Part shown: positions 11,900-21,026 of the stretch, piece after piece
Numbering within the stretch: position 1 is the first letter of the stretch
Layout: the number at the start of each line of letters is the position of its first letter
Assembly (NCBI RefSeq): GCF_000378985.1
Contig: NZ_KB905370.1
Location: forward strand, 1,517,830-1,581,829
Direction: 5' to 3'
From: Ensifer sp. BR816
GTDB lineage: Bacteria; Pseudomonadota; Alphaproteobacteria; Rhizobiales; Rhizobiaceae
Length of the DNA stretch: 64,000 bases
The notes under the pieces: model-generated
Told to the model about the DNA's origin: nothing
Seen by the model: only the letters and a program-made list of their open reading frames with translations
The model's database searches: none
Translations under genes and position numbers: made by a program

Positions 11900-12565
11900 T
11901 CAGCGATCGTCGATACGGCCCACCCCAAACCGCCAGACCGTCGTCCGCTTGACTTCGCTATCCTCGAGCGCCCGCGTTACCGGCACTTCATAGGTCGCAA
12001 GCGCCGTCATCGCCTGGCGCGGGCAATAGGCGCGGCCCGGATCGCCAACGAGAACCGCGGCGCCGGCACGCCCGAGCGCGGCGAACCAGGGCTGCAGCAG
12101 GTCGGCAAAGCCCTTGTCGTAGAAGACGTCCCCGGCGAGATAAACGTCGGCGGCGCGCTCACGGCCGATGATGTCTTCGCTGATGAAGCCGATCGCAACG
12201 CCGTTCAGTTCCGCATTGAGCCGCACGGCCGTCTCCGCCCAGGGGTCGATATCCACGGCGAGAACCTCGGCAGCGCCGGCCCTCATCGCGGCAATCGCGA
12301 CGAGTCCGGAGCCGGAAGCGAAATCGACGACGCGGCGGCCGCGCACCACCTCCGGATGATCGAGGACATAGCGGGCGAGCCCCTGCCCGCCCGCCCAGGC
12401 AAAAGCCCAGAAGGGCGGCGGCAAGCCGATCTCTTCAAGTTCCTCCTCGGTCTTCTGCCACAGATCATGCGCTTCGCTGGCGAGGTGCAGGCGAACTTCC
12501 GGCACATGCGGCGGCGACAGGATGCCGGTATTGGCGCGGATGAAGCTTTCCGGATCGGATTTCAA
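11900..12565 (-). CDS. Class I SAM-dependent methyltransferase, ETF-beta lysine methyltransferase type
   Basis: A 221-residue Rossmann-fold methyltransferase with motif I VVDFASGSGLVAIAAMRAG (about 89-107) and acidic motif VLAVDIDPWA. The N-terminal FIRANTGILSPPHVPEVRLHLA and PPPFWAFAWAGGQGLARY match the METTL20-like family, whose bacterial member in Agrobacterium is known to methylate the electron-transfer flavoprotein beta subunit. Substrate is inferred from that resemblance. It is the last gene of the minus-strand tsaD-gpsA-YciI-EVE run, 34 bp after the EVE gene. Confidence 0.82.
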   Translation of the reverse strand: MKSDPESFIRANTGILSPPHVPEVRLHLASEAHDLWQKTEEELEEIGLPPPFWAFAWAGGQGLARYVLDHPEVVRGRRVVDFASGSGLVAIAAMRAGAAEVLAVDIDPWAETAVRLNAELNGVAIGFISEDIIGRERAADVYLAGDVFYDKGFADLLQPWFAALGRAGAAVLVGDPGRAYCPRQAMTALATYEVPVTRALEDSEVKRTTVWRFGVGRIDDR

Positions 12566-12599
12566 GGCTGGAGACTCAAGAGCGTGACCCGCAAGGACA

Positions 12600-13031
12600 C
12601 TACTTCGGCGGTTTGTCGAACCCGCCCATGCGGCAGACCTCGATCCATTCGTCCTCGGTCACCGGCTGGACGGAGAGGCGCATGGAGGTCACCAGCGACA
12701 TCTTGGCGAGCTTCGGGTTTTCCTTGATCTCCTTCAGGGAGACCGGGCGCGGCACGTCGATCACGGCGCGGATGTCGACGCAGTCCCAGCGGGCGTCACC
12801 CTCGGCCGTCGAATCCGGATGCGAAAGCGCGCAGACCTCGGTGATGCCGACGATCTCCAACCCCTCGTTCGAATGGTAGAAGAAGCCCTTGTCGCCGATC
12901 TTCATCGCCCGCATGTTATTGCGCGCCAGATAGTTGCGCACGCCCGTCCATTCGGTGCCCTTGGCGCCGGCATCCTTCTGCATCTGCCAGGACCACTTCT
13001 TCGGTTCGGATTTATAGAGCCAATACGCCAT
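12600..13031 (-). CDS. EVE domain protein (thymocyte nuclear protein 1-like)
   Basis: A 143-residue protein consisting of one EVE domain, a PUA-like fold that recognises modified bases in nucleic acid. Typical features are the start MAYWLYKSEPKKWSW, the segment GVRNYLARNNMRAMKIGDKGFFYHS and the end WIEVCRMGGF. It lies 6 bp downstream of the YciI gene. EVE domains also occur in modification-dependent restriction enzymes, but here the domain stands alone in a housekeeping run and no nuclease is present nearby. Its ligand is unknown. Confidence 0.9.
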   Translation of the reverse strand: MAYWLYKSEPKKWSWQMQKDAGAKGTEWTGVRNYLARNNMRAMKIGDKGFFYHSNEGLEIVGITEVCALSHPDSTAEGDARWDCVDIRAVIDVPRPVSLKEIKENPKLAKMSLVTSMRLSVQPVTEDEWIEVCRMGGFDKPPK

Positions 13032-13037
13032 CGCCGC

Positions 13038-13331
13038 TCAAGCCTCCGGATTGTTGAAGACCCAGTTGTAGGCCTTGATCTCGACATTGGCGAACAGGCC
13101 CGCCTTGGCATAGGGGTCGGCGTCGGCGATCGCCTTGGCCGCGTCGATCGTCTCGGCCTTGACGATCACCAGGCTGCCGGTCGGCTTGCCGTCTTCGCCG
13201 AGAAAGGGGCCAGCGATCTTCAGAACGCCCTTGGCGTTGAGTTCGTTGAGATAGGCGAGATGGTCGGGCCGCGTGTCGAGCCTCAATTGCAGGGCACCGG
13301 GCTTATCCGTGCAGAGCAGTGCGAAGAGCAT
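13038..13331 (-). CDS. YciI family protein
   Basis: A 97-residue single-domain protein of the YciI superfamily (dimeric alpha/beta-barrel fold, related to small enzymes acting on chlorinated or muconolactone-like compounds). Seen are the start MLFALLCTDKPGALQLRL, the conserved His-Asp-rich HLAYLNEL segment and ADADPYAKAGLFANVEIKAYNWVF. It sits between gpsA (33-bp gap) and the EVE gene (6-bp gap). No specific reaction can be assigned. Confidence 0.92.
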   Translation of the reverse strand: MLFALLCTDKPGALQLRLDTRPDHLAYLNELNAKGVLKIAGPFLGEDGKPTGSLVIVKAETIDAAKAIADADPYAKAGLFANVEIKAYNWVFNNPEA

Positions 13332-13364
13332 GATTCCTCCTGATGATAGGGTTGCGAGTGCGGA

Positions 13365-14366
13365 TCACTCCTGGGTGATCGGTCGCGACATCAATTGTTC
13401 GAGAGCGGTGCGGACATCGAGCTTGCCGTCGATGATGGCGGCGACAGCCTCGGTGATCGGCATCTCGATGCCGAGGTCCTTGGCCACGCGCGCCGCCACC
13501 GATGCGGCAAAGGCGCCCTCGACCAGCTCGCCGCCACGCCCATTGGCGCGCCCGTCCTTGCCGAGCGCAATGCCGAAGCGCAGGTTGCGGGACTGGTGGC
13601 TCGTCGCCGTCAGCACGAGGTCGCCGAGGCCCGACAGGCCGCGCACCGTATCGGCCTCGCCGCCTCTCGCGGCGATGAAGCGCGACATTTCCGCAAGGCC
13701 ACGGGAGATCAGCGCCGCGCGGGCGGAATCGCCGAGCCCCGCCCCTTCGACGATACCGCAGGCGATCGCCAGCACGTTCTTGAGCGCGCCGCCAAGCTGC
13801 ACGCCGATACGATCCGTCGACGGGTAGAGCCGGAAGGTCGGGCCGGAAAGCGCTTCGGCCAGTTCCGTCGCAATCGCCATGTCGGGCGCGGCGACGACCA
13901 TCGCGGTCGGCAGCCCCTTGGCAATATCGGCGGCAAAGCCGGGCCCGGAGAGCACGCCGATCCGGTGGCCAGGCAATTCCTCCTCGAGCAGGTCGGTCAG
14001 GAGCCGGCCCGTCGATTGCTCCATGCCCTTGGCACAGGTGACGATCGTCGCATCGGCGCCGATCGCGGCACCGTAACGCTGTGCTGCCGCCCGGTGCTCC
14101 TGCGACGGCATCGCGAAGAGCACGATATCGGCGCCGCCAAGCACAGCGATGTCGGAGGAAAACGCCAGGCCGGCCGGAAGCGCGATGCCGGGCAGGGCCC
14201 TTTCGTTGCGCCCGGTCAGCCGGCATTCTGCCGCCACTTCCTCGCGTCGGGAAAGCAGCGTCACATCCGCATTGGCCTTTGCCGCCGCTACAGCCGCGAG
14301 CGCCGTTCCGAATGCACCCGCGCCCAAGACGACGATCTTTGGCACGATCGTTGGATTGTCACTCAT
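13365..14366 (-). CDS. gpsA: Glycerol-3-phosphate dehydrogenase [NAD(P)+]
   Basis: Makes sn-glycerol 3-phosphate from dihydroxyacetone phosphate for phospholipid synthesis. The 333-residue protein shows the NAD-binding loop [10 protein letters not shown] (15-24), [15 protein letters not shown], the conserved [17 protein letters not shown] and the C-terminal-domain signature [16 protein letters not shown] with catalytic Lys. It follows tsaD by 10 bp on the same strand, as is common in Rhizobiales. Confidence 0.97.
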   Translation of the reverse strand: MSDNPTIVPKIVVLGAGAFGTALAAVAAAKANADVTLLSRREEVAAECRLTGRNERALPGIALPAGLAFSSDIAVLGGADIVLFAMPSQEHRAAAQRYGAAIGADATIVTCAKGMEQSTGRLLTDLLEEELPGHRIGVLSGPGFAADIAKGLPTAMVVAAPDMAIATELAEALSGPTFRLYPSTDRIGVQLGGALKNVLAIACGIVEGAGLGDSARAALISRGLAEMSRFIAARGGEADTVRGLSGLGDLVLTATSHQSRNLRFGIALGKDGRANGRGGELVEGAFAASVAARVAKDLGIEMPITEAVAAIIDGKLDVRTALEQLMSRPITQE

Positions 14367-14376
14367 CTTCTGTCCG

Positions 14377-15471
14377 TCATGCCTTGGCGCCGCGCTTGCC
14401 GGAGCCGATCAATGTCTGTGCCCGGGTGTCGAGCGGCCAGCGCGAACGCGGCGCGACATCGAGCCCGTCGGCCGGCAGGCCGGCCGCCAGCCGTTCGGCT
14501 CCGGCCCAGGCGATCATCGCCGCATTGTCCGTGCAAAGCTGAAGCGGTGGCGCGACGAAGCGGAAGCGGTGCTCGTCGCAAAGCGCCTGCAGCGTCGCCC
14601 GGAGAGTCTGGTTGGCGGCCACACCTCCCGCAACGACGAGCGCCGGCGCATCGACTGAGCCATATTCCGCCCTGAATCGCTTCAGCCCGCGACCGACGCG
14701 ATCCTTCAGCGTCCGCGCGATGGCGCGCTGGAACGAGGCGCAGATGTCGGCGATATCCTCATCCGTGACCGGCTCCAGCGATTGCGCCGCCTGGCGGACC
14801 GCGGTCTTCAGGCCGGAGAAGGAGAAATCGAGCCGGGCATCGCCGACGAGCGGCCGGGGAAAATCGAAGCGCTCCGGATTGCCTGTTCGGGCCGCCCGCT
14901 CCACGGCCGGTCCGCCCGGATAGGGAAGGCCGAGCAGTTTCGCCGTCTTGTCGAAGGCCTCGCCGAGCGCGTCGTCGATCGTCGTGCCCCAGCGCTCGTA
15001 GTCGCCGACGCCCTTGACCAGGATCAGTTGCGTGTGGCCGCCCGAGACGAGCAGCATCAGATAGGGAAAGGAGAGCCCGTCCGTCAGCCGCGCCGTAAGC
15101 GCATGTCCTTCGAGATGGTTGACAGCGTAGAGAGGCTTGCCCGTCGCCCGGGCAATCGCCTTGCCGGTCATCAACCCAACGATCAAGCCGCCGATCAGGC
15201 CGGGACCGCTCGTCGCAGCGATCGCATCGATGTCCTTCAGCGTTACGTCGGCGCGCAGCAGCGCTTCCTCGATCAGCGTATCCAGCGCCTCGACATGGGC
15301 GCGCGCGGCGATCTCGGGCACGACCCCGCCATAGGCGCTGTGCTCTTCGAGCTGGCTCAGCACCACGTCGCCGAGGATCCGGCCGCCGCCTTCCTCGTCC
15401 CGCAGCACGACGGAAGCGGCGGTTTCGTCGCAGCTTGTCTCAATGCCGAGGATGCGCAAGGGCGGGGACAT
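14377..15471 (-). CDS. tsaD: tRNA N6-threonylcarbamoyladenosine transferase TsaD
   Basis: Transfers the threonylcarbamoyl group to A37 of ANN-decoding tRNAs, with partners TsaB and TsaE (not in this window). The chosen start is ATG 15471 ([18 protein letters not shown]), 364 residues; five codons more are possible upstream. Kae1/Gcp signatures are [14 protein letters not shown], the metal-binding [11 protein letters not shown] and [11 protein letters not shown]. It is the first gene of the tsaD-gpsA-YciI-EVE-methyltransferase run and diverges from hemC across a repeat element. Confidence 0.97.
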   Translation of the reverse strand: MSPPLRILGIETSCDETAASVVLRDEEGGGRILGDVVLSQLEEHSAYGGVVPEIAARAHVEALDTLIEEALLRADVTLKDIDAIAATSGPGLIGGLIVGLMTGKAIARATGKPLYAVNHLEGHALTARLTDGLSFPYLMLLVSGGHTQLILVKGVGDYERWGTTIDDALGEAFDKTAKLLGLPYPGGPAVERAARTGNPERFDFPRPLVGDARLDFSFSGLKTAVRQAAQSLEPVTDEDIADICASFQRAIARTLKDRVGRGLKRFRAEYGSVDAPALVVAGGVAANQTLRATLQALCDEHRFRFVAPPLQLCTDNAAMIAWAGAERLAAGLPADGLDVAPRSRWPLDTRAQTLIGSGKRGAKA

Positions 15472-15529
15472 ACGTGGTATACTCAAAGATTGCGGTCACC
15501 GTGAAAGGTGGGTACACGGAACTCAGTGG

Positions 15530-15632
15530 GCGCCGTGCGTCTTTCAGACACACAAAGGACGCTGTAACGCTTTGAAGTGCTGCGTGGTTTTATCCTTAAA
15601 TCGATCTCCGATTTAAGCGACCATGCAGTAAC
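15530..15632 (+). repeat. Rhizobial-type palindromic repeat, copy 1
   Basis: About 100 bp between tsaD and hemC, containing GGACGCTGTAACGCTTTGAA and then the hairpin TTAAATCG-ATCT-CCGATTTAA. The same 20-mer occurs in reverse at about 30952-30971, and variants are found at 58950-58993 and 63878-63982. It lies where the divergent promoters should be. Confidence 0.8.
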
Positions 15633-15647
15633 AACGGATGGCCAAGG

Positions 15648-16577
15648 ATGCAAACGAAACCTTTCCGCATCGGCACGCGCGGCAGCCCGCTGGCGCTCGC
15701 CCAGACGCATGAGACGCGCGACCGTTTGGCCGCCGCCCATGGCCTGCCGCCGGAAATGTTCGAGGTCGTCGTTCTTTCGACCAAGGGCGACCGCATCACC
15801 GACCGGCCGCTCGCGGAAATCGGCGGCAAGGGTCTGTTCACCGAGGAACTCGAGCAGCAGCTTCTCTCGGGCGACCTCGATTTCGCCGTCCATTCGTCGA
15901 AGGACATGCCGACGAAGCTGCCCGAGGGGCTGTTTCTCTCCGCCTACCTGCCGCGCGAGGACATCCGCGACGCCTTCATCGGCCGCACCGCGCCGAGGCT
16001 CGTCGACCTGCCTGAGGGCGCTACCGTCGGCTCGTCGTCGCTGCGCCGCCAGGCGCTGATCCGGCGGCTGAGGCCCGACATCAACGTCATCACCTATCGC
16101 GGCCAGGTCGAGACGCGGCTGCGCAAGCTCGCCGAAGGCCAGGTCGACGGCACGCTGCTTGCCTATGCCGGCCTGAGGCGGCTTGGCATGGCCGACGTTC
16201 CGACCGAACTGCTCGATCCGGAGGCATTCCCTCCGGCTCCGGCCCAGGGCGCAATCTGCATCGAAAGCCGCGTCGGCGACAGCCGCGTCAACACGCTGCT
16301 CGCCGCCATCGACGATCCGCGCACCCATGAGGCAGTCGCCTGCGAGCGTGGCTTCCTGGCGACGCTCGACGGCTCCTGCCGCACCCCGATTGCCGGCTAC
16401 GCCCAGTCGGACGGCATCAATATCCGCTTCTCCGGCATGATCCTGACGCCCGACGGCACGACCTCGCATCGCGTCGAAATCGAAGGCAAGGCCGCAGAGG
16501 CGACGGAACTTGGCCACCGGGCCGGCGAACAGATCCGCGCCAAGGCCGGACCGGGGTTCTTTTCAAGCTGGACATGA
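15648..16577 (+). CDS. hemC: Hydroxymethylbilane synthase (porphobilinogen deaminase)
   Basis: Joins four porphobilinogen units into hydroxymethylbilane for heme and corrinoid synthesis. The 309-residue protein starts [19 protein letters not shown] and has [13 protein letters not shown], the conserved [17 protein letters not shown] loop and the dipyrromethane-cofactor Cys244 in [12 protein letters not shown]. It begins the plus-strand run hemC-hemD-mic60-hemY, with hemD only 3 bp downstream. Confidence 0.98.
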   Translation: MQTKPFRIGTRGSPLALAQTHETRDRLAAAHGLPPEMFEVVVLSTKGDRITDRPLAEIGGKGLFTEELEQQLLSGDLDFAVHSSKDMPTKLPEGLFLSAYLPREDIRDAFIGRTAPRLVDLPEGATVGSSSLRRQALIRRLRPDINVITYRGQVETRLRKLAEGQVDGTLLAYAGLRRLGMADVPTELLDPEAFPPAPAQGAICIESRVGDSRVNTLLAAIDDPRTHEAVACERGFLATLDGSCRTPIAGYAQSDGINIRFSGMILTPDGTTSHRVEIEGKAAEATELGHRAGEQIRAKAGPGFFSSWT

Positions 16578-16580
16578 GCG

Positions 16581-17291
16581 ATGCGCGTGCTCGTCACCCG
16601 GCCGCAGCCGGCGGCCGAAAAAACGGCGCTGAAACTTGAAGCGATGGGACACGATGCGGTTGTCCTGCCGATGATGCAGGCGCAGCATTTTGCCGCCGCG
16701 GTTCGCGCCGGGTTCGAGCGATCCCATGATGCGATCGGCGTGACCAGTGCCGAAGCCGTCCGTGTTCTGGCCGGGCTCGGTCCTGCGCTTCAGCCGCATC
16801 TGGCGACACCGCTTTTCGCCGTCGGTGCGGCGACGGCGCGCGCCGCCACCGAGCTCGGCTTCACGGACATACGGGTGGGGACGGGAACCGGCGAGGCGCT
16901 CGCGGAAACGGTTGCCGGCTTCCTTGGACCGGAAACCGGATCGCTGCTTTATTTTGCCGGCCTGCCGCGCGCCGATGGTTTCGAACACGCCCTGCGGGAG
17001 CGGGCGATCGATCACGTCACCGTCGAATGCTACCGAATGAACCCCGTGGGCCACGCGCCGGAGACGCTGCCTGCTCTCGTTCAGGCCGGCCCCTTCGACG
17101 CGGTGCTGCTCTATTCGCGCGAAACGGCTCGACGTCTTGTCGCACTCATGCGCGAGGGCGGCCTCGATGCGACCGGCGTGTCGGCCCGTTACCTCTGCCT
17201 CAGCGCGTCCGTCAAGGAGGTGCTGCCCGTCGGCGCCACGGCGAGCGTTGCAGCGGCGCCCGACGAGAAAAGCCTGTTGAGCCTCCTTTGA
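16581..17291 (+). CDS. hemD: Uroporphyrinogen-III synthase
   Basis: Cyclises hydroxymethylbilane to uroporphyrinogen III. The 236-residue protein has the typical start MRVLVTRPQPAAEKTALKLEAMGH, the IGVTSAEAVRVL segment of domain 1 and YSRETARRLVALMREGG of domain 2. HemD sequences vary widely, but the position directly after hemC (3-bp gap) makes the call secure. A 162-bp gap follows before the mitofilin gene. Confidence 0.95.
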   Translation: MRVLVTRPQPAAEKTALKLEAMGHDAVVLPMMQAQHFAAAVRAGFERSHDAIGVTSAEAVRVLAGLGPALQPHLATPLFAVGAATARAATELGFTDIRVGTGTGEALAETVAGFLGPETGSLLYFAGLPRADGFEHALRERAIDHVTVECYRMNPVGHAPETLPALVQAGPFDAVLLYSRETARRLVALMREGGLDATGVSARYLCLSASVKEVLPVGATASVAAAPDEKSLLSLL

Positions 17292-17453
17292 GGCGGGATC
17301 AGCAAAGACGGCGACGATTTTCCGCTGACTTCTCGGGCGTTGCTCAGGTCATCTAAGGCAAATGCCGCAAAAACGGGACACAGGGACTTTCCCTGCTGAG
17401 TTTCCCTGACTAGGTTTGGTTTAAGAGCCCGACAGAACGGTGAAGAGGTCATC

Positions 17454-18752
17454 ATGGTATCGGAAAAGCCGCCGCGCCGCGCGAAACCGGAAAAGGAACC
17501 GCTGACGATCGACCTCGAGGCCGAGAGGACGGTGACCGAGGAGACGGAGGCGATCGCCGCCGAGGGCTCAGTGACCGACGAGCCGGCGGAGATCTCGGCG
17601 ACCGAGGCACAGGACGCGGCGGAGACGGTCGCGGGCGACGCCGACACGAAAGAGGCCCAGACGGAAGAGACCCGGACGGACGAGGCCCAAGATGCCGAGG
17701 TGAAAGCCGAGACGGAGGCTGAGGAAGCCCGCGCCGACGCGGCCGCGGCCGCCTTCGACGAAGAGCCTCCGCACCTGGGCAATACGGCGACGCCCGAGCC
17801 GACGAGAAAGCAGCCGTCAAGCGCCGGCGCATTGGCCGCGGGCATCCTCGGCGGCCTCGTTGCGCTTGCCGGTGCCGGCGTGCTGCAATATGCCGGCTAT
17901 GTCCCGGCCCCCGGGCCGGATCGCGGCGGATCGGTCGAGCAGGAGCTCAAGAGCGAAATCGAGGCGATCAGGACAGAGGTCCAGTCCCGCCCGGCGTCGG
18001 GTGTGGATATCGGCCCCTTGGAGAGCCGCCTGGCGGCTCTGGAACAGACGGCCCCGTCGGGTGCCGGCGCGCCTGAGGTTACGGCACTTGAGGCTCAGGT
18101 CGCCAATCTGACCAAGGAGCTTGCGTCGCTGAAGACCGAACTTGCCGATGCCCGACAGGCAGCGGATACCGCCAATACCGAACTTGCCGGCCGCATCGAC
18201 CAGGCGGAGCAGAAAATCAACGAGCCGGTCAACGACATCGAGATGGCAAAGGCCGTCGCCGTCACCGCCCTGAAGACCGCGATCGACCGCGGCGGACCGT
18301 TCCTGGCCGAACTCGATGCACTGCGCAGCATCGCGCCCGAGGAGGCGGCGGTGAAGGAGCTTGCCGAAGACGCCTCGACGGGCGTCGCCACGCGAACGGA
18401 CCTGCGCAGCGAATTTCCGGCAGCGGCGACCGCGATGCTCGACGCCCTCCATCAGCCCGACCCGAACGAGGGCTTGTTTGCCCGGCTCTATTCGAGCGCG
18501 ATGTCCGGCATTCGCGTCCGGCCGGTCGGCAGCGTCGAGGGCGACACGCCGGAGGCGGTGGTCGCGCGCATCGAGGACAAGCTCAATAATGGCGATCTCA
18601 AGGGGGCCTCGCTCGAATGGGCAAGCCTTCCTGACGCGGCAAAGACCGCCGGGCAGGATTTCAAGCAGAAACTCGACCGGCGACTGCGCGTCGAAACCGC
18701 CATCGATGCGGCCGTGGCGGCGACCATGACGCGAAGCGGCACGCAAGGCTAG
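17454..18752 (+). CDS. Mitofilin (Mic60)-family inner membrane protein
   Basis: A 432-residue protein: a strongly acidic, Glu/Thr/Ala-rich N-terminal region (1-120), one transmembrane helix (about 123-147, AGALAAGILGGLVALAGAGV), a coiled-coil region (about 155-270) and a C-terminal mitofilin-like domain (about 285-425, with LFARLYSSAMSGIRVRPVG). Alphaproteobacterial Mic60 homologues lie in the heme operon in just this position and are considered ancestors of the mitochondrial cristae-junction protein. The membrane-shaping role is from the family. GAGG precedes the ATG. Its stop codon overlaps the start of a repeat element. Confidence 0.88.
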   Translation: MVSEKPPRRAKPEKEPLTIDLEAERTVTEETEAIAAEGSVTDEPAEISATEAQDAAETVAGDADTKEAQTEETRTDEAQDAEVKAETEAEEARADAAAAAFDEEPPHLGNTATPEPTRKQPSSAGALAAGILGGLVALAGAGVLQYAGYVPAPGPDRGGSVEQELKSEIEAIRTEVQSRPASGVDIGPLESRLAALEQTAPSGAGAPEVTALEAQVANLTKELASLKTELADARQAADTANTELAGRIDQAEQKINEPVNDIEMAKAVAVTALKTAIDRGGPFLAELDALRSIAPEEAAVKELAEDASTGVATRTDLRSEFPAAATAMLDALHQPDPNEGLFARLYSSAMSGIRVRPVGSVEGDTPEAVVARIEDKLNNGDLKGASLEWASLPDAAKTAGQDFKQKLDRRLRVETAIDAAVAATMTRSGTQG

Positions 18753-18866
18753 AGCGGGATGAGGAAAAGTGTGCGCGGTTTTCCGCCCGCATCCCGCTCT
18801 AACTCTTAGAATCGATCACGTTTTATGATTTTGGGTCGAGGACCTAAAATCATCGTGATCTAAGGA
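18750..18866. repeat. Double-hairpin intergenic repeat between mic60 and hemY
   Basis: Two nested palindromes side by side: AGAGCGGGATG ... CATCCCGCTCT (18751-18800), then GATCACG ... CGTGATC enclosing ATGATTTTGGGTC / GACCTAAAATCAT (about 18813-18861). It resembles a repeat widespread in Rhizobiaceae genomes (from memory). The mic60 stop codon lies at its edge and it ends about 16 bp before hemY. Confidence 0.8.
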
Positions 18867-18881
18867 AGGAAAGAAGACGAC

Positions 18882-20507
18882 ATGGTCCGGATACTGTTCT
18901 TCATCCTGTTCGTCCTCGCGCTGGCGCTCGGCTTTGCCTGGCTGGCGGATCGGCCGGGAGAGCTGTCGCTGATCTGGCAGGGCCAACGCATCGAGATGAG
19001 CCTGATGCGTGCCGCCACCATCCTGATTTCGCTCTTCGCCGCGATCCTGATCGTCGTCTGGCTGATCCGCACGATCTGGCTTTCGCCCCACACCGTGACG
19101 CGATACTTCCGCGCCCGAAAGCGCGACCGCGGCTACCAGGCGCTCTCGACCGGACTGATCGCTGCCGGGGCCGGCGACGCGATGCTGGCGCGCAAGATGG
19201 CGGGCCGGACCCGCGGCCTCATCAGCGCCGATCAGGAACCACTGATCCACCTGCTCGAGGCGCAGACGGCACTCATCGAGGGCAAGTATGACGACGCCCG
19301 CAAGAAATTCGAGCTGATGGCGGATGATCTCGAGACGCGCGAACTCGGCCTGCGCGGGCTCTACCTCGAAGCCAAGCGGCTGGGCGCCAACGAGGCCGCC
19401 CGGCAATATGCCGAACGCGCTGCCGAAAAGGCGCCGCACCTTTCCTGGGCGACACTTGCGACCCTCGACCAGCGCAGCCAGGCGGGAGAGTGGGACGAGG
19501 CGATCCGTCTTCTCGACCAGAGCCGCGCCGCCAACGTCCTCGACAAGAAGGAAACGAACCGCAAGAAGGCCGTTCTGCTCACCGCCGGGGCAACGAGCAA
19601 GCTGGAGGCCGACCCGAAAGCCGCCCGGGACGACGCGCTCGCCGCCCTGAAGCTCGACGATCGGCTGGTGCCGGCGGCCCTCATCGCCGCCAAGGCGCTG
19701 TTTCGCGAGGACAATCTGCGCAAGGGCGCTTCTGTCCTCGAGAAGGTCTGGAAGCAGGAGCCGCATCCGGACGTGGCGCGACTTTACGTCCGGGCGCGCG
19801 GAGGCGATTCCGCCGCCGACCGGCTGAAGCGTGCCAAAAGGCTGGAAACGCTGCGCGGCAACAATGCGGTTAGCCTCGCAACCGTCGCCGAGGCGGCGCT
19901 CGAGGCACGCGAGTTGGAGCTCGCCCGAGAGAAGGCCGAGGCCGCGGCTCGGCTGGCGCCGAGCGAAAGCATCTTCCTGCTCCTTGCCGATATCGAGGAG
20001 GCCGATACCGGCGACGAGGGCCGTATCCGCCACTGGATGGCGCAGGCACTCAGAAGCCCGCGCGACCCGGCCTGGACGGCCGATGGCGTCACCTCGCCGA
20101 CCTGGCTGCCGGTGTCGCCTGTGAGCGGCCGGCTCGATGCCTTCGAATGGAAGGCGCCGCCCTCCCCGATCGCCGGCGCGACGGAAGACGGTCGCCTCAA
20201 CATCGACGATGCGATCCGCAGCCTGCCGCCGGTCGCCCCCGTACCGCAGGCACCCGCACCGGAACCGCCGGCACCGGCCGAGCCCGAACTAAGCCGGCCC
20301 GTGCTGGAAGCGGACCGCCCAGCCCCGACCCCTGCCCCGATCAAGGTGCCCGAGCGAAAGGAACCCGCCGCACCGCCCGCCAAGAGCGAGGAGGCCGCCG
20401 CCAAGGACGAAGATCGGCCGCCCTTCTTCGGTCGGCCGCCGGATGATCCGGGCGTTCGTGACCGGCCGCCGGAGGAAGGCAACAAGGCCGGCTTCCGGCT
20501 GTTCTGA
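18882..20507 (+). CDS. hemY: HemY-like membrane protein with TPR region
   Basis: A 541-residue protein of the HemY N-terminal family, encoded in heme operons though its biochemical role is not settled (it is unrelated to protoporphyrinogen oxidase HemY of Bacillus). Two transmembrane helices (about 3-22 and 43-66) flank LADRPGELSLIWQGQRIEMS, the family signature. A long TPR-type helical region follows (about 85-380), then a Pro/Ala-rich tail (about 440-541) unlike the rest in composition. It is the fourth gene after hemC-hemD-mic60. Confidence 0.93.
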   Translation: MVRILFFILFVLALALGFAWLADRPGELSLIWQGQRIEMSLMRAATILISLFAAILIVVWLIRTIWLSPHTVTRYFRARKRDRGYQALSTGLIAAGAGDAMLARKMAGRTRGLISADQEPLIHLLEAQTALIEGKYDDARKKFELMADDLETRELGLRGLYLEAKRLGANEAARQYAERAAEKAPHLSWATLATLDQRSQAGEWDEAIRLLDQSRAANVLDKKETNRKKAVLLTAGATSKLEADPKAARDDALAALKLDDRLVPAALIAAKALFREDNLRKGASVLEKVWKQEPHPDVARLYVRARGGDSAADRLKRAKRLETLRGNNAVSLATVAEAALEARELELAREKAEAAARLAPSESIFLLLADIEEADTGDEGRIRHWMAQALRSPRDPAWTADGVTSPTWLPVSPVSGRLDAFEWKAPPSPIAGATEDGRLNIDDAIRSLPPVAPVPQAPAPEPPAPAEPELSRPVLEADRPAPTPAPIKVPERKEPAAPPAKSEEAAAKDEDRPPFFGRPPDDPGVRDRPPEEGNKAGFRLF

Positions 20508-20538
20508 GTTCTGGTTTCACGGGCTGTGGGCACAAGGC

Positions 20539-21024
20539 ATGTTTGAACGGTTTCGAGCGTTTCTCGACGAACTGAAGGGTACGGCCGCGCGGATCGACAA
20601 GGATGATCCGCGTGTTGCGGTGATCGGGCTCTGTTTCCAGGTGATGGAGGCGGACGGCGCCATCCGTCGGTCGGAGCGGCGCAAGATGCGCAAGGTCATC
20701 AAGGAGCACTACAAGCTCGACGATGCCGCCCTCAATGCGCTCGTCGCGGCAGGCGAAACCGCCGAAAGCGAGGCGATCGACTTCTACCGCTTCACCTCCG
20801 AGATCAAGCGCCACCTCTCCGAGGACCAGCGCATCGAACTCGTCGGCATGTTGTGGGAAATCGTCTATGCCGACGGCGCACGGAGCGAGATGGAGGACCA
20901 TGTGATCTGGCGGATCGCCGACCTGCTCGGCGTATCGGGGCGCGACCGGGTCTTGAAACGCCAGCAGGCAGCCGCCAAGTTCCATATGGTTGAAGAGGAG
21001 AATGAGGCACAACAGGAAGGCTGA
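20539..21024 (+). CDS. TerB-family (tellurite resistance-like) protein
   Basis: A 161-residue helical protein with a TerB-like domain: CFQVMEADGAIRRSERRKM and LWEIVYADGARSEMEDHVIWRIADLLGV carry two conserved acidic D-G motifs typical of the fold. I started at ATG 20539 (MFERFRAFLDELKG); the frame is open upstream into hemY but that part looks non-coding. Members of this family in Rhizobiales sit in housekeeping runs, and no link to tellurite resistance is implied. Two bp separate it from the amidotransferase gene. Confidence 0.88.
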   Translation: MFERFRAFLDELKGTAARIDKDDPRVAVIGLCFQVMEADGAIRRSERRKMRKVIKEHYKLDDAALNALVAAGETAESEAIDFYRFTSEIKRHLSEDQRIELVGMLWEIVYADGARSEMEDHVIWRIADLLGVSGRDRVLKRQQAAAKFHMVEEENEAQQEG

Positions 21025-21026
21025 CG

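Noticed and set aside
12600..13031. EVE domain as part of a restriction or defence system
   Set aside because: No nuclease, helicase or methyltransferase of a defence type is adjacent; the gene belongs to the conserved tsaD-gpsA-YciI run.
15483..16517. Minus-strand open frame opposite hemC
   Set aside because: hemC is certain on the other strand; this frame has no recognisable domain.
20539..21024. TerB-like gene as part of a tellurite/stress Ter operon
   Set aside because: No terC, terD or terZ homologue nearby; the gene is in the heme/HemY run.
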